From positions 1 to 35,894 of the forward strand of contig JAKSMD010000012.1 in assembly GCA_024400815.1 (NCBI GenBank): a DNA stretch of 35,894 nucleotides. The letters are read 5' to 3'. Shown here piece after piece: positions 1-6,663 of this stretch (its first letter is position 1; the number at the start of each line of letters is the position of its first letter). The position numbers were made by a program, and so were the translations under genes. Below the pieces are notes generated by a model, which saw only the letters and a list, made by a program, of their open reading frames with translations, did not search any database and had not been told where the DNA came from. This DNA comes from Bacteroidales bacterium. GTDB taxonomy: Bacteria > Bacteroidota > Bacteroidia > Bacteroidales > WCHB1-69.

Positions 1-723
1 GCCGACTATTCGAGTCCAGCCGATGGGAAATTGCCAGCGAGATATACGCCTGCAAGATTGATTGTCGCTAACGACGAGCATTCAGGTCAGATAATCGGAC
101 ACAATATGTTCTCAACAGAAGACGGATTCCAGACATTCGCCATGGATCCCATGCCATGGAGCATTAATCCTACCGTGTACTATTGTTGGGAGCACATGGG
201 TGTCAAATACCTTCCAAGCGGTTGGGGATGCATTTTTGGCAATGCTTTTGATGGTTACGATATAGCTGGTTTTTACCGCAATCTGCTTATCACGCGCGAT
301 GGTGGAAAGCACTGGATGAACATTACGAATCAGGACATTTTTGATGAATTGTTTAGATGTGGAAATGTGTTTGATGTTGACGGTGCGGAAGATTCCACAT
401 TCTTTATTGCGGCTGGACAATACAGGAATGCCCGAATTTTACGCTGCAGAGGCGGATTCCCCATCAACATCGGTGTAGAAGCGTATGACGATGCGGACTA
501 TACGGTCTATCCCAACCCGACGAACGGGAAATTGAGAATTGAGAATGGAGAATTGACAATTGAGGGAGTGGAGGTGTACGACGTGTACGGGAAGCTGCTC
601 CAGACGGTGTCGGTCAACGATGTGGCCGCGGACCTCGACGTGACGCGCCTGCCCGCCGGCCTGTATTTCGCCCGCATCCGGACGGACAACGGCGTGGTGA
701 CGAAACGGTTTGTGAAACGGTAA
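1..723 (+). CDS. T9SS cargo protein with BNR/Asp-box repeat, 5'-truncated by the window edge
   Basis: The reading frame is open from the first base and runs to TAA at 721-723, so the true start lies outside the window; the in-frame TTG at 31 is not a convincing start. The visible protein has an Asp-box-like motif (ITRDGGKHW), typical of beta-propeller (sialidase or sortilin-like) repeats, and a possible second one (TEDGF). It ends in a type A T9SS sorting domain: YPNPTNGK, then VYDVYGKLL, then LPAGLYFARI and a basic tail VTKRFVKR. By family knowledge such proteins cross the outer membrane through the T9SS and are anchored on the surface or released. The substrate or ligand is unknown. The sorting domain has a base composition unlike the rest of the gene and starts inside a short repeat (531-564). 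Confidence 0.85.
   Translation, partial: ADYSSPADGKLPARYTPARLIVANDEHSGQIIGHNMFSTEDGFQTFAMDPMPWSINPTVYYCWEHMGVKYLPSGWGCIFGNAFDGYDIAGFYRNLLITRDGGKHWMNITNQDIFDELFRCGNVFDVDGAEDSTFFIAAGQYRNARILRCRGGFPINIGVEAYDDADYTVYPNPTNGKLRIENGELTIEGVEVYDVYGKLLQTVSVNDVAADLDVTRLPAGLYFARIRTDNGVVTKRFVKR
531..564 (+). repeat. Short GAGAATTGA-type repeat inside coding sequence
   Basis: Degenerate tandem copies of GAGAATTGA / GAATTGACAATTGAG lie in frame within the T9SS sorting domain and encode the IENGELTIEG stretch. A near-identical string occurs outside genes at 18491-18511, and a shorter relative follows the stop codon at 1892-1904. The repeat is therefore not specific to this protein. Confidence 0.75.
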
Positions 724-727
724 TGTT

Positions 728-749
728 GGGGCGAAAAATTTTTCGCCCC
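728..749. terminator. Perfect palindrome after the T9SS cargo gene, likely terminator
   Basis: A perfect 22-base palindrome (arms GGGGCGAAAAA and its complement) starts four bases after the stop codon. It would form a strong hairpin in RNA from either strand. Only a short T-rich stretch follows, so it is not a textbook intrinsic terminator. It may instead be a dispersed palindromic element used as one. Confidence 0.6.
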
Positions 750-833
750 CTATTTGTTTGCACCACGTCATTATACCTACTGGCGGTGACAGCCGGAGTG
801 TAAATTCCTTTTTTTTGCGAGAACCAATGTTTT

Positions 834-866
834 TTTGATGTTGGTAAAGAAAAAATACTATTTTTG
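834..866 (+). promoter_or_regulatory. Promoter of the SPFH operon
   Basis: TTTG at 834-837 and TATTTTTG at 859-866, separated by 21 bases, match the Bacteroidetes -33/-7 pattern. The predicted transcript start is near 873, about 50 bases before the SPFH start codon. Confidence 0.6.
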
Positions 867-877
867 CCGCCGATATC

Positions 878-893
878 AAAATGATATCATTTT
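878..893. promoter_or_regulatory. Perfect 16-bp palindrome at the SPFH transcript start, candidate operator
   Basis: The palindrome AAAATGATATCATTTT lies just downstream of the -7 box, with an extra GATATC at 872-877 beside it. The position suits a repressor site. The adjacent ribbon-helix-helix protein is the obvious candidate ligand, but this is inference. Confidence 0.45.
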
Positions 894-922
894 AATACAA
901 ATAATAATAATCATTAAAAGAA

Positions 923-1894
923 ATGGAATCTAAAGAATTCACCAAAACAGTATCTGGCAAGAACAACGGTTTTTTGCACATTCTCCTCAACCTCATTATG
1001 TTAGTTGCATTCGTACTCATCATCGTCAAACTGGCAGGTCTCGACTGTATGCTTCAAAACGGCGATCCGGACAACCCAACGGGTTGGATTGCATTGCCCA
1101 TCATATTAGGAATATTTTTCGCCTTTTGTTGGATTTTGCATCTGGTAGGCTTTACTACGGTGCAGCCGAACGAGTCACGCGTGCTGACGTTTTTCGGCAA
1201 GTATTCAGGTACGCTCAAGGAGAACGGCTTTTTCTGGATCAATCCCTTTTATGGCAAAGAAAAGATGTCCTTGCGCGCCCGCAATATGGACGTGGAGCCG
1301 ATCAAGGTGAATGATAAAAACGGCAACCCCATTATGATCGGCCTGGTGTTGGTATGGAAGGTAAATGACACCTATAAGGCAAGTTTTGAGATTGACTCTG
1401 AGGTTCATACCGCTGAAAATTCTACCAAGGAAAAGAAAAACTACGACAAATTCGTGCGTGTCCAGAGTGATGCCGCATTGCGCAAAGTGGCCGGCATGTA
1501 CGCTTACGACAATATGGACAAGGCGGACGATGAAATCACCTTGCGTTCAGGCGGTGAGGAAATCAATGACCGTTTGGAAGAGGAACTGCGTAAGCATTTA
1601 GCTATTGCAGGTATTGAGGTTGTGGAAGCCCGCATCAACTATTTGGCATACGCCGCTGAGATTGCCAGCGTGATGCTGCGCCGTCAGCAGGCCGACGCCA
1701 TCATCTCCGCAAGAGAGAAAATTGTGGAAGGTGCCGTCTCTATGGTGGACCTTGCGCTCAAAAAACTCTCCGATGACAAAATCGTGGAATTGGACGAAGA
1801 GAAGAAAGCCACGATGGTTTCCAACCTGCTCGTCGTGCTCTGCGCCGACGAATCGGCCTCCCCAGTCATCAACACCGGTACTCTTTATCAGTAA
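923..1894 (+). CDS. SPFH/band 7 domain membrane protein
   Basis: The protein has 323 residues. Two hydrophobic segments (about 17-40 and 55-80) are followed by an SPFH/band 7 domain beginning around FTTVQPNESRVLTFFGKYSG. A helical region rich in Ala, Glu and Arg follows (IASVMLRRQQADAIISAREK), which is the usual stomatin/prohibitin arrangement. Such proteins form large membrane-bound oligomers that organise membrane domains and often modulate proteases; the partner here cannot be told. The ATG at 923 follows an A-rich leader. It is probably co-transcribed with the Arc-like gene 38 bases downstream, a pairing I recognise from other Bacteroidetes genomes. The 3' third looks richer in G and C than the 5' part. 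Confidence 0.9.
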   Translation: MESKEFTKTVSGKNNGFLHILLNLIMLVAFVLIIVKLAGLDCMLQNGDPDNPTGWIALPIILGIFFAFCWILHLVGFTTVQPNESRVLTFFGKYSGTLKENGFFWINPFYGKEKMSLRARNMDVEPIKVNDKNGNPIMIGLVLVWKVNDTYKASFEIDSEVHTAENSTKEKKNYDKFVRVQSDAALRKVAGMYAYDNMDKADDEITLRSGGEEINDRLEEELRKHLAIAGIEVVEARINYLAYAAEIASVMLRRQQADAIISAREKIVEGAVSMVDLALKKLSDDKIVELDEEKKATMVSNLLVVLCADESASPVINTGTLYQ

Positions 1895-1932
1895 TTGACA
1901 ATTGAAAAATTAATGAAGAAGTTTTTTCACTG

Positions 1933-2130
1933 ATGAAGAAAAGTTTTGCTTTACGGGTAGATGCGGAGATGTTCGCTGCCATTGAGAAATGGGCGGCGGA
2001 CGAGTTCCGTAGTACCAACGGGCAAATCGAATGGATACTGTCAGAAGCCCTCAAGAAGTCCGGCCGACGACCGAAGGAGAAAGAAGAAAACGGGGGAAGT
2101 GAGAAGTTAGAAGTGAGAAGTGAGAAGTAA
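1933..2130 (+). CDS. Arc-family ribbon-helix-helix DNA-binding protein
   Basis: This is a 65-residue protein. Residues 2-45 fit the Arc/MetJ ribbon-helix-helix fold: a short strand (SFALRVDAEM), helix A (FAAIEKWAADEF), a turn with STNGQIE, then helix B (WILSEALKKSG). Proteins of this kind bind operators as dimers of dimers and often repress their own operon. It lies 38 bases after the SPFH gene. The tail after about residue 47 is low-complexity Lys/Glu, and its final residues (SEKLEVRSEK) and stop codon are encoded by a GAGAAGTTAGAAGT-type repeat. The original C-terminus may thus have been replaced. DNA binding is well supported by the fold; the target is inferred. Confidence 0.8.
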   Translation: MKKSFALRVDAEMFAAIEKWAADEFRSTNGQIEWILSEALKKSGRRPKEKEENGGSEKLEVRSEK

Positions 2131-2162
2131 GATGCTCCTCTATTCATTATTCATTATACATT
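2097..2162. repeat. Two adjacent low-complexity repeats
   Basis: Positions 2097-2129 hold degenerate GAAGTGAGAAG units that form the end of the Arc-like gene. Positions 2141-2162 hold repeated TATTCATTAT / TCATTATACA units between that gene and the nitroreductase start. Both resemble the other short-period repeats in the window in length and style but have different units. Confidence 0.65.
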
Positions 2163-2167
2163 GATTT

Positions 2168-2809
2168 ATGGCAGATAATTATTTGGAAAGCAAATTTGAG
2201 GAATTGCACAATCCGGCAAAAAAGAAAACCATTATCAAGCAGGTGGGCCAATCTTTGGATACTTTGCTGCTGAAAAATAGAAGTTATAGAGGATATAAAA
2301 AAGAGGTGATTGTCAGTCGTGACCTGTTGGAGCGCATTGTGTCGGTGAACTCCAAAATACCCTCCGCGCGCAATCAGCAATGTTTGCGTTTTAAGTTGGT
2401 GACAAAAAATGATGGCGCCGCTGATGTGCTGGACAATATCAAACTGGGTGGAGCTCTGCCCGAATTGCACTTGCCTCTCGCTGGTACAGAACCGGAGGCC
2501 TTCATTATCATCTGCAGCACGCTTCCTGAAAGTCGGTTTGTGGGTGTGGACTTGGGAATCTCTGCGCAAAGTATGTTGTTGAAAGCGGTAGAGTTAGGGC
2601 TAAATGGGATTATGATTGGCGCTTTCAATAAGGCAAAAATCACGGAAATTTTCCAATTGCCTTACGAACCGTTGCTGATTTTGGCTATTGGTGCTGGAGC
2701 AGAGACTATCCGCATAACGGAAATAGGCGAGTCCGAGTCCCATGCGTATTATCGTCAAGAGGACGTGCATTATGTGCCTAAAGTGAAACTCTCCGATTTA
2801 ATTTTATAA
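2168..2809 (+). CDS. Nitroreductase family protein (FMN-dependent oxidoreductase)
   Basis: The protein has 213 residues, a usual size for the family. An N-terminal RSYRGYK motif starts the FMN-binding region. It continues with PSARNQQCLRFKLV, matching the family's P-S-x-x-N-x-Q flavin contact, then a central segment with GVDLGISAQSMLLKAVELGL and the GIMIGAFN loop. Members reduce nitro compounds, quinones or flavins using NAD(P)H; the physiological substrate cannot be predicted. It starts 37 bases after the Arc-like gene and could be the last gene of that transcript. A hairpin terminator follows its stop. Confidence 0.88.
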   Translation: MADNYLESKFEELHNPAKKKTIIKQVGQSLDTLLLKNRSYRGYKKEVIVSRDLLERIVSVNSKIPSARNQQCLRFKLVTKNDGAADVLDNIKLGGALPELHLPLAGTEPEAFIIICSTLPESRFVGVDLGISAQSMLLKAVELGLNGIMIGAFNKAKITEIFQLPYEPLLILAIGAGAETIRITEIGESESHAYYRQEDVHYVPKVKLSDLIL

Positions 2810-2827
2810 GGTAATATTGAAATAAAG

Positions 2828-2865
2828 AGATGGCAGGTTGTGTGAGCGACCTGCTATCTTTGTTT
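2828..2865. terminator. Hairpin terminator between convergent genes
   Basis: Arms AGATGGCAGGT (2828-2838) and ACCTGCTATCT (2849-2859) pair with one G-U wobble and are followed by TTGTTTT on the + strand. It lies between the nitroreductase stop and the opposing DUF1648 gene, whose stop codon falls in the right arm. Confidence 0.65.
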
Positions 2866-3270
2866 TATCCAACAAAAAATGATTCCCACTAATGCCAGCA
2901 ATAAAATAAGAGGTTCGGCCAGCATAAATATCGGAGATTGTCCTAAGGTTAGGGTGACACAGGTGGATGACAAAATAATTAAAGCGGCGGCTACGGCGGC
3001 TAGTCCGCAGCAGTGTTGCCAACATTGGGCACGACGAGCGCGGCGTAGGCAATGGGCTAAAATGTAAAGCAGCAATATAAGGCCAGCAGATAGCATCGGG
3101 TAGGTCCAGATTCGTGCCAGAGGCATGCTGCCGTGACTGATGCCTTGCAGATTGAAGTGCTGGGGGACCGGATTGGGCAGGTGGTGAATTTTAACGCCGA
3201 TGCAGAGTAGGGTGAGTCCGGCAACAACGAGAGCCAATAAGAAGAGTTTGCGGTAAGGAGCGTGTGACAT
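2854..3270 (-). CDS. DUF1648-type membrane protein
   Basis: A 138-residue hydrophobic protein with about four membrane segments. After the first helix comes LPNPVPQHFNLQG, the hallmark of DUF1648 (a loop of the form P-x-P-x-H-x-N-x-x-G, also found in SdpI-like proteins). SdpI relatives act in immunity to a toxic peptide in Bacillus, but most DUF1648 proteins have no known role. It lies 20 bases downstream of the S8 protease gene on the same strand, so it is probably the last gene of a Nudix-protease-DUF1648 transcript. Family assignment is good; function is unknown. Confidence 0.7.
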   Translation of the reverse strand: MSHAPYRKLFLLALVVAGLTLLCIGVKIHHLPNPVPQHFNLQGISHGSMPLARIWTYPMLSAGLILLLYILAHCLRRARRAQCWQHCCGLAAVAAALIILSSTCVTLTLGQSPIFMLAEPLILLLALVGIIFCWIKQR

Positions 3271-3290
3271 ACGGATGAAAGTTGAAGAGT

Positions 3291-4958
3291 TTATTGCTTA
3301 ATAAGTTTGATGACTTCCTCGGAACCGTTTTCGGAAATGATTTTAAGGAAATAGATGCCAGGAACTTGCTGGTTCAAATCGATAGTGGTGGCGGCAGATT
3401 CGGAGGTGAGAGCCAAAATCAGTTGCCCAGCAATATTGAAAAGTTCGTAGCGGACGGAGGTTCCTTCCGGTACGATGAGTGTCGTTGTGCCTTGTGTTGG
3501 ATTGGGATAAATGCGGTAGTTAGAATGGTGGGTGTAATGGGTTATGGCATCTGTGTGATGGGATTGCCATGCTTGATAGAAGTTGGGGATGCCGTAGCCC
3601 AATAGGGTGTCTGGGTTTTGGTATTGATGGCCGCTTTCTCGGATGATTTGCATGATTTCCAATGCGTTCAATTGTGGGATGGCTTGCCAGAGGCAGGCGG
3701 AAAGGCCAGCAATGATAGGGGTGGCGAAGGAGGTCCCGTTGCCCGATTGGATAGAGCCGTCTTCGCGCATTACATAGGTGCCCCAACCGCAGGCGGCCAC
3801 ATCGGGTTTGACGCGCCCGTCGTAGCTGGGACCGCAGCCGGAAAATGGAGCGTAAACGGAGTCCACATTGACGGCGCCAACGCATAATATGTCTTCTGCA
3901 TCGCTGGGTCTGCTGAGCTTGTGCCAGGAGTTCATGCCCTCGTTGCCAGCGGCCACGCAGACGACGATGCCTTTGTGCGCGGCTTTGGTGGCAGCTTGAG
4001 AGGCGATGCTCCACTGCCCGTCGCAGGTGCTGAAATCAAAGTGGTGTGTAAGGGTGTCGTCAAAATTATGGTATCCTAAAGAGGAACTGATGACATCGGC
4101 GCCCAGACTATCCGCAATTTCGGCACCGCGCACCCAAAAGTCTTCTTCAAAAAGACGCTCCACAGGTGGATCTTCGGTTCGGATGAACGCAAAAGAGGCG
4201 TCTGGGGCGGTGCCTATCATGTCGTATGGCAAGTCCGCAGCGATGGTGGAGGTGCAGCAGGTGCCATGGTCGGTAAGGTTGTAGATCCCGTCTTCGTGGG
4301 GCAATACGTTATAGGTGCCCACAATACGGTTTTCTAAATACAGGTTGTGCAGTGCGCCTATCATGTTGAAGCCCGTCCAGCCGCCATCAATGACGGCAAT
4401 TAGCATGCCTTCGCCGCGATAGCCTTCTTGATGGAGCAAATGCCCATTATGAATGGCGATTTGTCGGTATGCGGCACCATAACTCGCTGTGTCAACAGGG
4501 ACATCGGTGCTGTCTCGAAAGGGGAATGTTCCTGGCGCACAAGTTGCCTCTTTGCCAAAATAGTAGGCGTCAATAGGAAAGACGTCTTCTACAAAAGGCA
4601 AATCCCGTACTTGGCTGAGAAGCGTGGTGTCGTAACAGAAAAGGGTCACCGTATTGGTCCACTTGGACTGCGTGAAAATCATGATTTCATCGCTGATGTT
4701 GCGGAGCGCACTGACATAGGCGGGATTGACGGGAAGATCCTCTTCCGTGATGGCAATGTTGTAGCGTTGGCGCTTGTCGATAGCCCGCTGTGATAGAAAT
4801 TCTTCTGGGCGACTGACATCGAAAGGAGAGTCGTTCTTGTCGGTCAAATAAACGCGGAATCCGCATAGGGCGGTCGAACGATGGGTGGGTGCTTGCGCAA
4901 AGGCATTCAAGGTTAGCAGAAGTCCAACGATAGAGCAGAGTAGGGGTCTATTTTTCAT
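3291..4958 (-). CDS. S8 (subtilisin-like) serine protease with T9SS sorting domain
   Basis: I prefer the ATG at 4958: it starts directly with a signal peptide (MKNRPLLCSIVGLLLTLNA) and gives 555 residues; an ATG at 4985 would add nine residues before it. The catalytic residues are visible: Asp in IAVIDGGW (191), His in TDHGTC (231), the oxyanion Asn in AAGNEG (339) and Ser in NGTSFATP (410). The C-terminal 75 or so residues are a T9SS type A domain (YPNPTQGTTTL, VPGIYFLKI, basic tail). It should be exported by Sec and then through the outer membrane. The stretch after the His has two adjacent Cys. It follows the Nudix gene on the same strand with a 27-base gap. Substrate is unknown. Confidence 0.9.
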   Translation of the reverse strand: MKNRPLLCSIVGLLLTLNAFAQAPTHRSTALCGFRVYLTDKNDSPFDVSRPEEFLSQRAIDKRQRYNIAITEEDLPVNPAYVSALRNISDEIMIFTQSKWTNTVTLFCYDTTLLSQVRDLPFVEDVFPIDAYYFGKEATCAPGTFPFRDSTDVPVDTASYGAAYRQIAIHNGHLLHQEGYRGEGMLIAVIDGGWTGFNMIGALHNLYLENRIVGTYNVLPHEDGIYNLTDHGTCCTSTIAADLPYDMIGTAPDASFAFIRTEDPPVERLFEEDFWVRGAEIADSLGADVISSSLGYHNFDDTLTHHFDFSTCDGQWSIASQAATKAAHKGIVVCVAAGNEGMNSWHKLSRPSDAEDILCVGAVNVDSVYAPFSGCGPSYDGRVKPDVAACGWGTYVMREDGSIQSGNGTSFATPIIAGLSACLWQAIPQLNALEIMQIIRESGHQYQNPDTLLGYGIPNFYQAWQSHHTDAITHYTHHSNYRIYPNPTQGTTTLIVPEGTSVRYELFNIAGQLILALTSESAATTIDLNQQVPGIYFLKIISENGSEEVIKLIKQ

Positions 4959-4985
4959 CTTATGTAAAACTTGGAACAGCAGCAA

Positions 4986-5684
4986 TTACAATTGCCACAT
5001 TTTTTTTCGAAAGTCGGCGTAGCCACCTTCGTTGAAACGATAATAAGAGGGGGCGTGGGCATTTTTCTTTTCATCGTCATCGGGGGCTACTGGGGTGAGG
5101 ATGCCGGCGGAGAGGAATTTCTTTTGGAAATTGCGCCGGTCGAAAGTCCGTCCGTAAACATCTGTATATAGACGTTGCATTTCAGGCAGCGTGAAGATGT
5201 CGTCAAGGAGCAGAAAGGCGATGGGGGCGTTCATCAAACCGATGCGGAGCATCCACACGGCTTTGCGGAAGATGAGTTCGTGGTCGAAGGCCAACACCGG
5301 CATCTCTGTGATGGGAAACCATTTGGCTTCTGAGGCATCGTCGCCCGCATTGACATTGGTTTGGTAGGGACGCACGACAGAGGCAAAGGCGACGGTGATG
5401 GTTCGCCCGCGCGGGTCACGGTCTGGGGCACTGAAAGAACCCACTTCGATAAAATGCTTGGGCACCAGCCGCGTCTCCTCTTTGAGCTCGCGCAGCGCCG
5501 CTTCTTCCAAGGTCTCTTTTTCGTCTAAAAAACCACCCGGGAATGCCCACTTGTCTTTGAAGGGCTCGTTTTTGCGTCGAATGAGCAAAGTGTTGAGGTG
5601 ATTGCCGTCAAAACTGAATACGACATTGTCCACCGTTACGGCGGGCCTCCAGTATTTGTAAGTGTAACCTGTTGATTCTTCCAT
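4986..5684 (-). CDS. Nudix protein with C-terminal winged-helix domain (NrtR-like)
   Basis: This is a 232-residue protein. Residues 12-150 are a Nudix fold with the box G51-x5-E57-x7-REL-x-EE (residues 65-70). The box is nearly intact, but its final Gly is Arg72. The C-terminal part (about 155-232, with LYTDVYGRTFDRRNFQKKFL) matches the winged-helix domain of the NrtR/AraR-like family. NrtR proteins repress NAD-metabolism genes and sense ADP-ribose or related ligands; other members are active hydrolases or sugar regulators. The intact Glu residues mean hydrolysis is possible. The gene is divergent from pnuC, which supports a role in NAD-precursor uptake. The sequence shows the domains; the regulatory role is inferred. 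Confidence 0.8.
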   Translation of the reverse strand: MEESTGYTYKYWRPAVTVDNVVFSFDGNHLNTLLIRRKNEPFKDKWAFPGGFLDEKETLEEAALRELKEETRLVPKHFIEVGSFSAPDRDPRGRTITVAFASVVRPYQTNVNAGDDASEAKWFPITEMPVLAFDHELIFRKAVWMLRIGLMNAPIAFLLLDDIFTLPEMQRLYTDVYGRTFDRRNFQKKFLSAGILTPVAPDDDEKKNAHAPSYYRFNEGGYADFRKKMWQL

Positions 5685-5721
5685 AGTTTCTTTGGGCTTT
5701 GGTGCAAATGAAATAAGTTTG

Positions 5722-5729
5722 CAAATATA
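5722..5729 (-). promoter_or_regulatory. Candidate -7 box for the Nudix gene
   Basis: Read on the minus strand this is TATATTTG followed by C, a full match to TAnnTTTG, 38 bases upstream of the Nudix start codon. A TTG at 5748-5746 may be the -33 element, although the spacing of 16 is short. Confidence 0.45.
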
Positions 5730-5752
5730 GTAATTTTGTTTTTATCAAGAAA

Positions 5753-5779
5753 AACAGCTGTTGGCGGACTTGCAAAGTC
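5753..5779. promoter_or_regulatory. Two palindromes between the divergent Nudix and pnuC genes
   Basis: AACAGCTGTT (5753-5762) is a perfect 10-bp palindrome. GACTTGCAAAGTC (5767-5779) has perfect 5-bp arms around GCA. They lie between the outward-facing promoters, where a shared operator for the Nudix/winged-helix protein would be expected. No binding motif for this subfamily is known to me, so this is a position-based inference. Confidence 0.4.
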
Positions 5780-5787
5780 AAGGCCTA

Positions 5788-5821
5788 TTGTCAAAGCTAA
5801 TCTCTAAAAATACTATCTTTG
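5788..5821 (+). promoter_or_regulatory. Promoter of pnuC
   Basis: TATCTTTG at 5814-5821 matches the Bacteroidetes -7 consensus. TTG at 5788-5790 is the nearest -33 candidate, with a slightly long 23-base spacer. The predicted transcript start is near 5828, about 16 bases before the ATG. Confidence 0.5.
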
Positions 5822-5843
5822 CACCCTCAAAAAAATTATAGAA

Positions 5844-6437
5844 ATGGATCAGATTTTCACCATCGTTATCATTATTGCCAATATTCTGACGGTTTTTCTG
5901 GCGGCTCGCGGCAGCCGCTGGACTTGGATTTTCGGGGTGGTCACAGGCCTCATTCTGTGCTATAATTTTTTCACGGGCTCGCTATACCTGAGCTTTGCTT
6001 TCCAGGTGTATTCCACCGTCGCGGCGGTGGTCGGGGTGTTCAGTTGGAAGAAAAAGACGGAAGATAACAAACGCTCTATCTGTTGGGGCAATCCCGTATG
6101 GCCATTGCTTGTCGTAATCGCCCTGACCGCAAGCGTTTACTTTCTGGATGCTAAGGTGCTGCACTCCAACTTGCCGATGATAGATTGTCTTATCCCATCC
6201 TTGCAGGCCGTGGCCACTTTCCTCATGGTTAAAAAGGATATCAATGCCTGGATGATGTACCTCATTTGCGATTGCATCTATATTCCCTTGGGAATCATCA
6301 GCCATGATTACAAGTGGCTCTTCATTAGTGCCTGCTTTCTGGCCACTGCCACGTATGGAACCATTAGCTTTATTAAGGCGTGGAAGAAGATGAGAAGTCA
6401 GCGTTGCGAGCGTGGGGATGATGAATATTCCGCTTAA
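5844..6437 (+). CDS. pnuC: PnuC-family vitamin/nucleoside transporter
   Basis: A 197-residue protein with about seven hydrophobic helices. The signature of PnuC proteins is seen in RGSRWTWIFGVVTGL near the N-terminus, LYLSFAFQVYSTVAAVVG in the middle, and WLFISACFLATATYGTI near the end. The family carries nicotinamide riboside, and in related branches thiamine or riboflavin, by facilitated diffusion through the inner membrane. No thiamine or flavin riboswitch is visible upstream. The divergent NrtR-like gene favours a pyridine precursor as substrate. The ATG at 5844 fits the promoter upstream. Confidence 0.85.
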   Translation: MDQIFTIVIIIANILTVFLAARGSRWTWIFGVVTGLILCYNFFTGSLYLSFAFQVYSTVAAVVGVFSWKKKTEDNKRSICWGNPVWPLLVVIALTASVYFLDAKVLHSNLPMIDCLIPSLQAVATFLMVKKDINAWMMYLICDCIYIPLGIISHDYKWLFISACFLATATYGTISFIKAWKKMRSQRCERGDDEYSA

Positions 6438-6521
6438 TACTTCGGACGCTCATCGTAGCATTCGAAAGATTTTCTATTAGATTTTAATCCATTGATTTAC
6501 AGTTGATTTTTGAAAAATGCG

Positions 6522-6548
6522 TTAGATGTGTATTTTTTACACATCTAA
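6522..6548. promoter_or_regulatory. 11-bp inverted repeat upstream of the efflux operon
   Basis: TTAGATGTGTA (6522-6532) and its exact complement (6538-6548) are separated by five T. The repeat covers the region where the -33 element of the tolC-like promoter should lie, so it is a good candidate operator. It might alternatively serve as the pnuC terminator, but it lies 85 bases after that stop and has no clean T-run after it. Confidence 0.45.
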
Positions 6549-6562
6549 TTGAATTTTTTTTC

Positions 6563-6582
6563 TAATTTTGCAAACTTTGCAA
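6563..6582 (+). promoter_or_regulatory. -7 box and overlapping inverted repeat of the efflux operon
   Basis: TAATTTTG at 6563-6570 is a -7 match. TTGCAAA-C-TTTGCAA (6568-6582) is a perfect inverted repeat overlapping it and the predicted start near 6577. The leader to the ATG is then about 87 bases. Confidence 0.45.
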
Positions 6583-6663
6583 GATAGGCGGTTGTGTTTT
6601 TGCAATTGTTTGTCTGATAGTATTTTAATAAGATAATAATATAAAAAATAATAGTTATTTCTA

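Noticed and set aside
439..879. A 146-codon minus-strand frame across the T9SS tail and the following gap
   Set aside because: It has no start context or domain and includes the palindrome at 728-749. The plus-strand sorting domain explains the conserved sequence.
2854..3270. A toxin-immunity role for the DUF1648 protein, by analogy with SdpI
   Set aside because: No toxin-like small gene or SdpR-like regulator is adjacent, and the shared motif alone does not carry function.
5685..5843. A riboswitch upstream of pnuC
   Set aside because: I looked for thiamine, flavin and NAD-type conserved cores in the leader and saw none. The leader after the predicted start is only about 16 bases.
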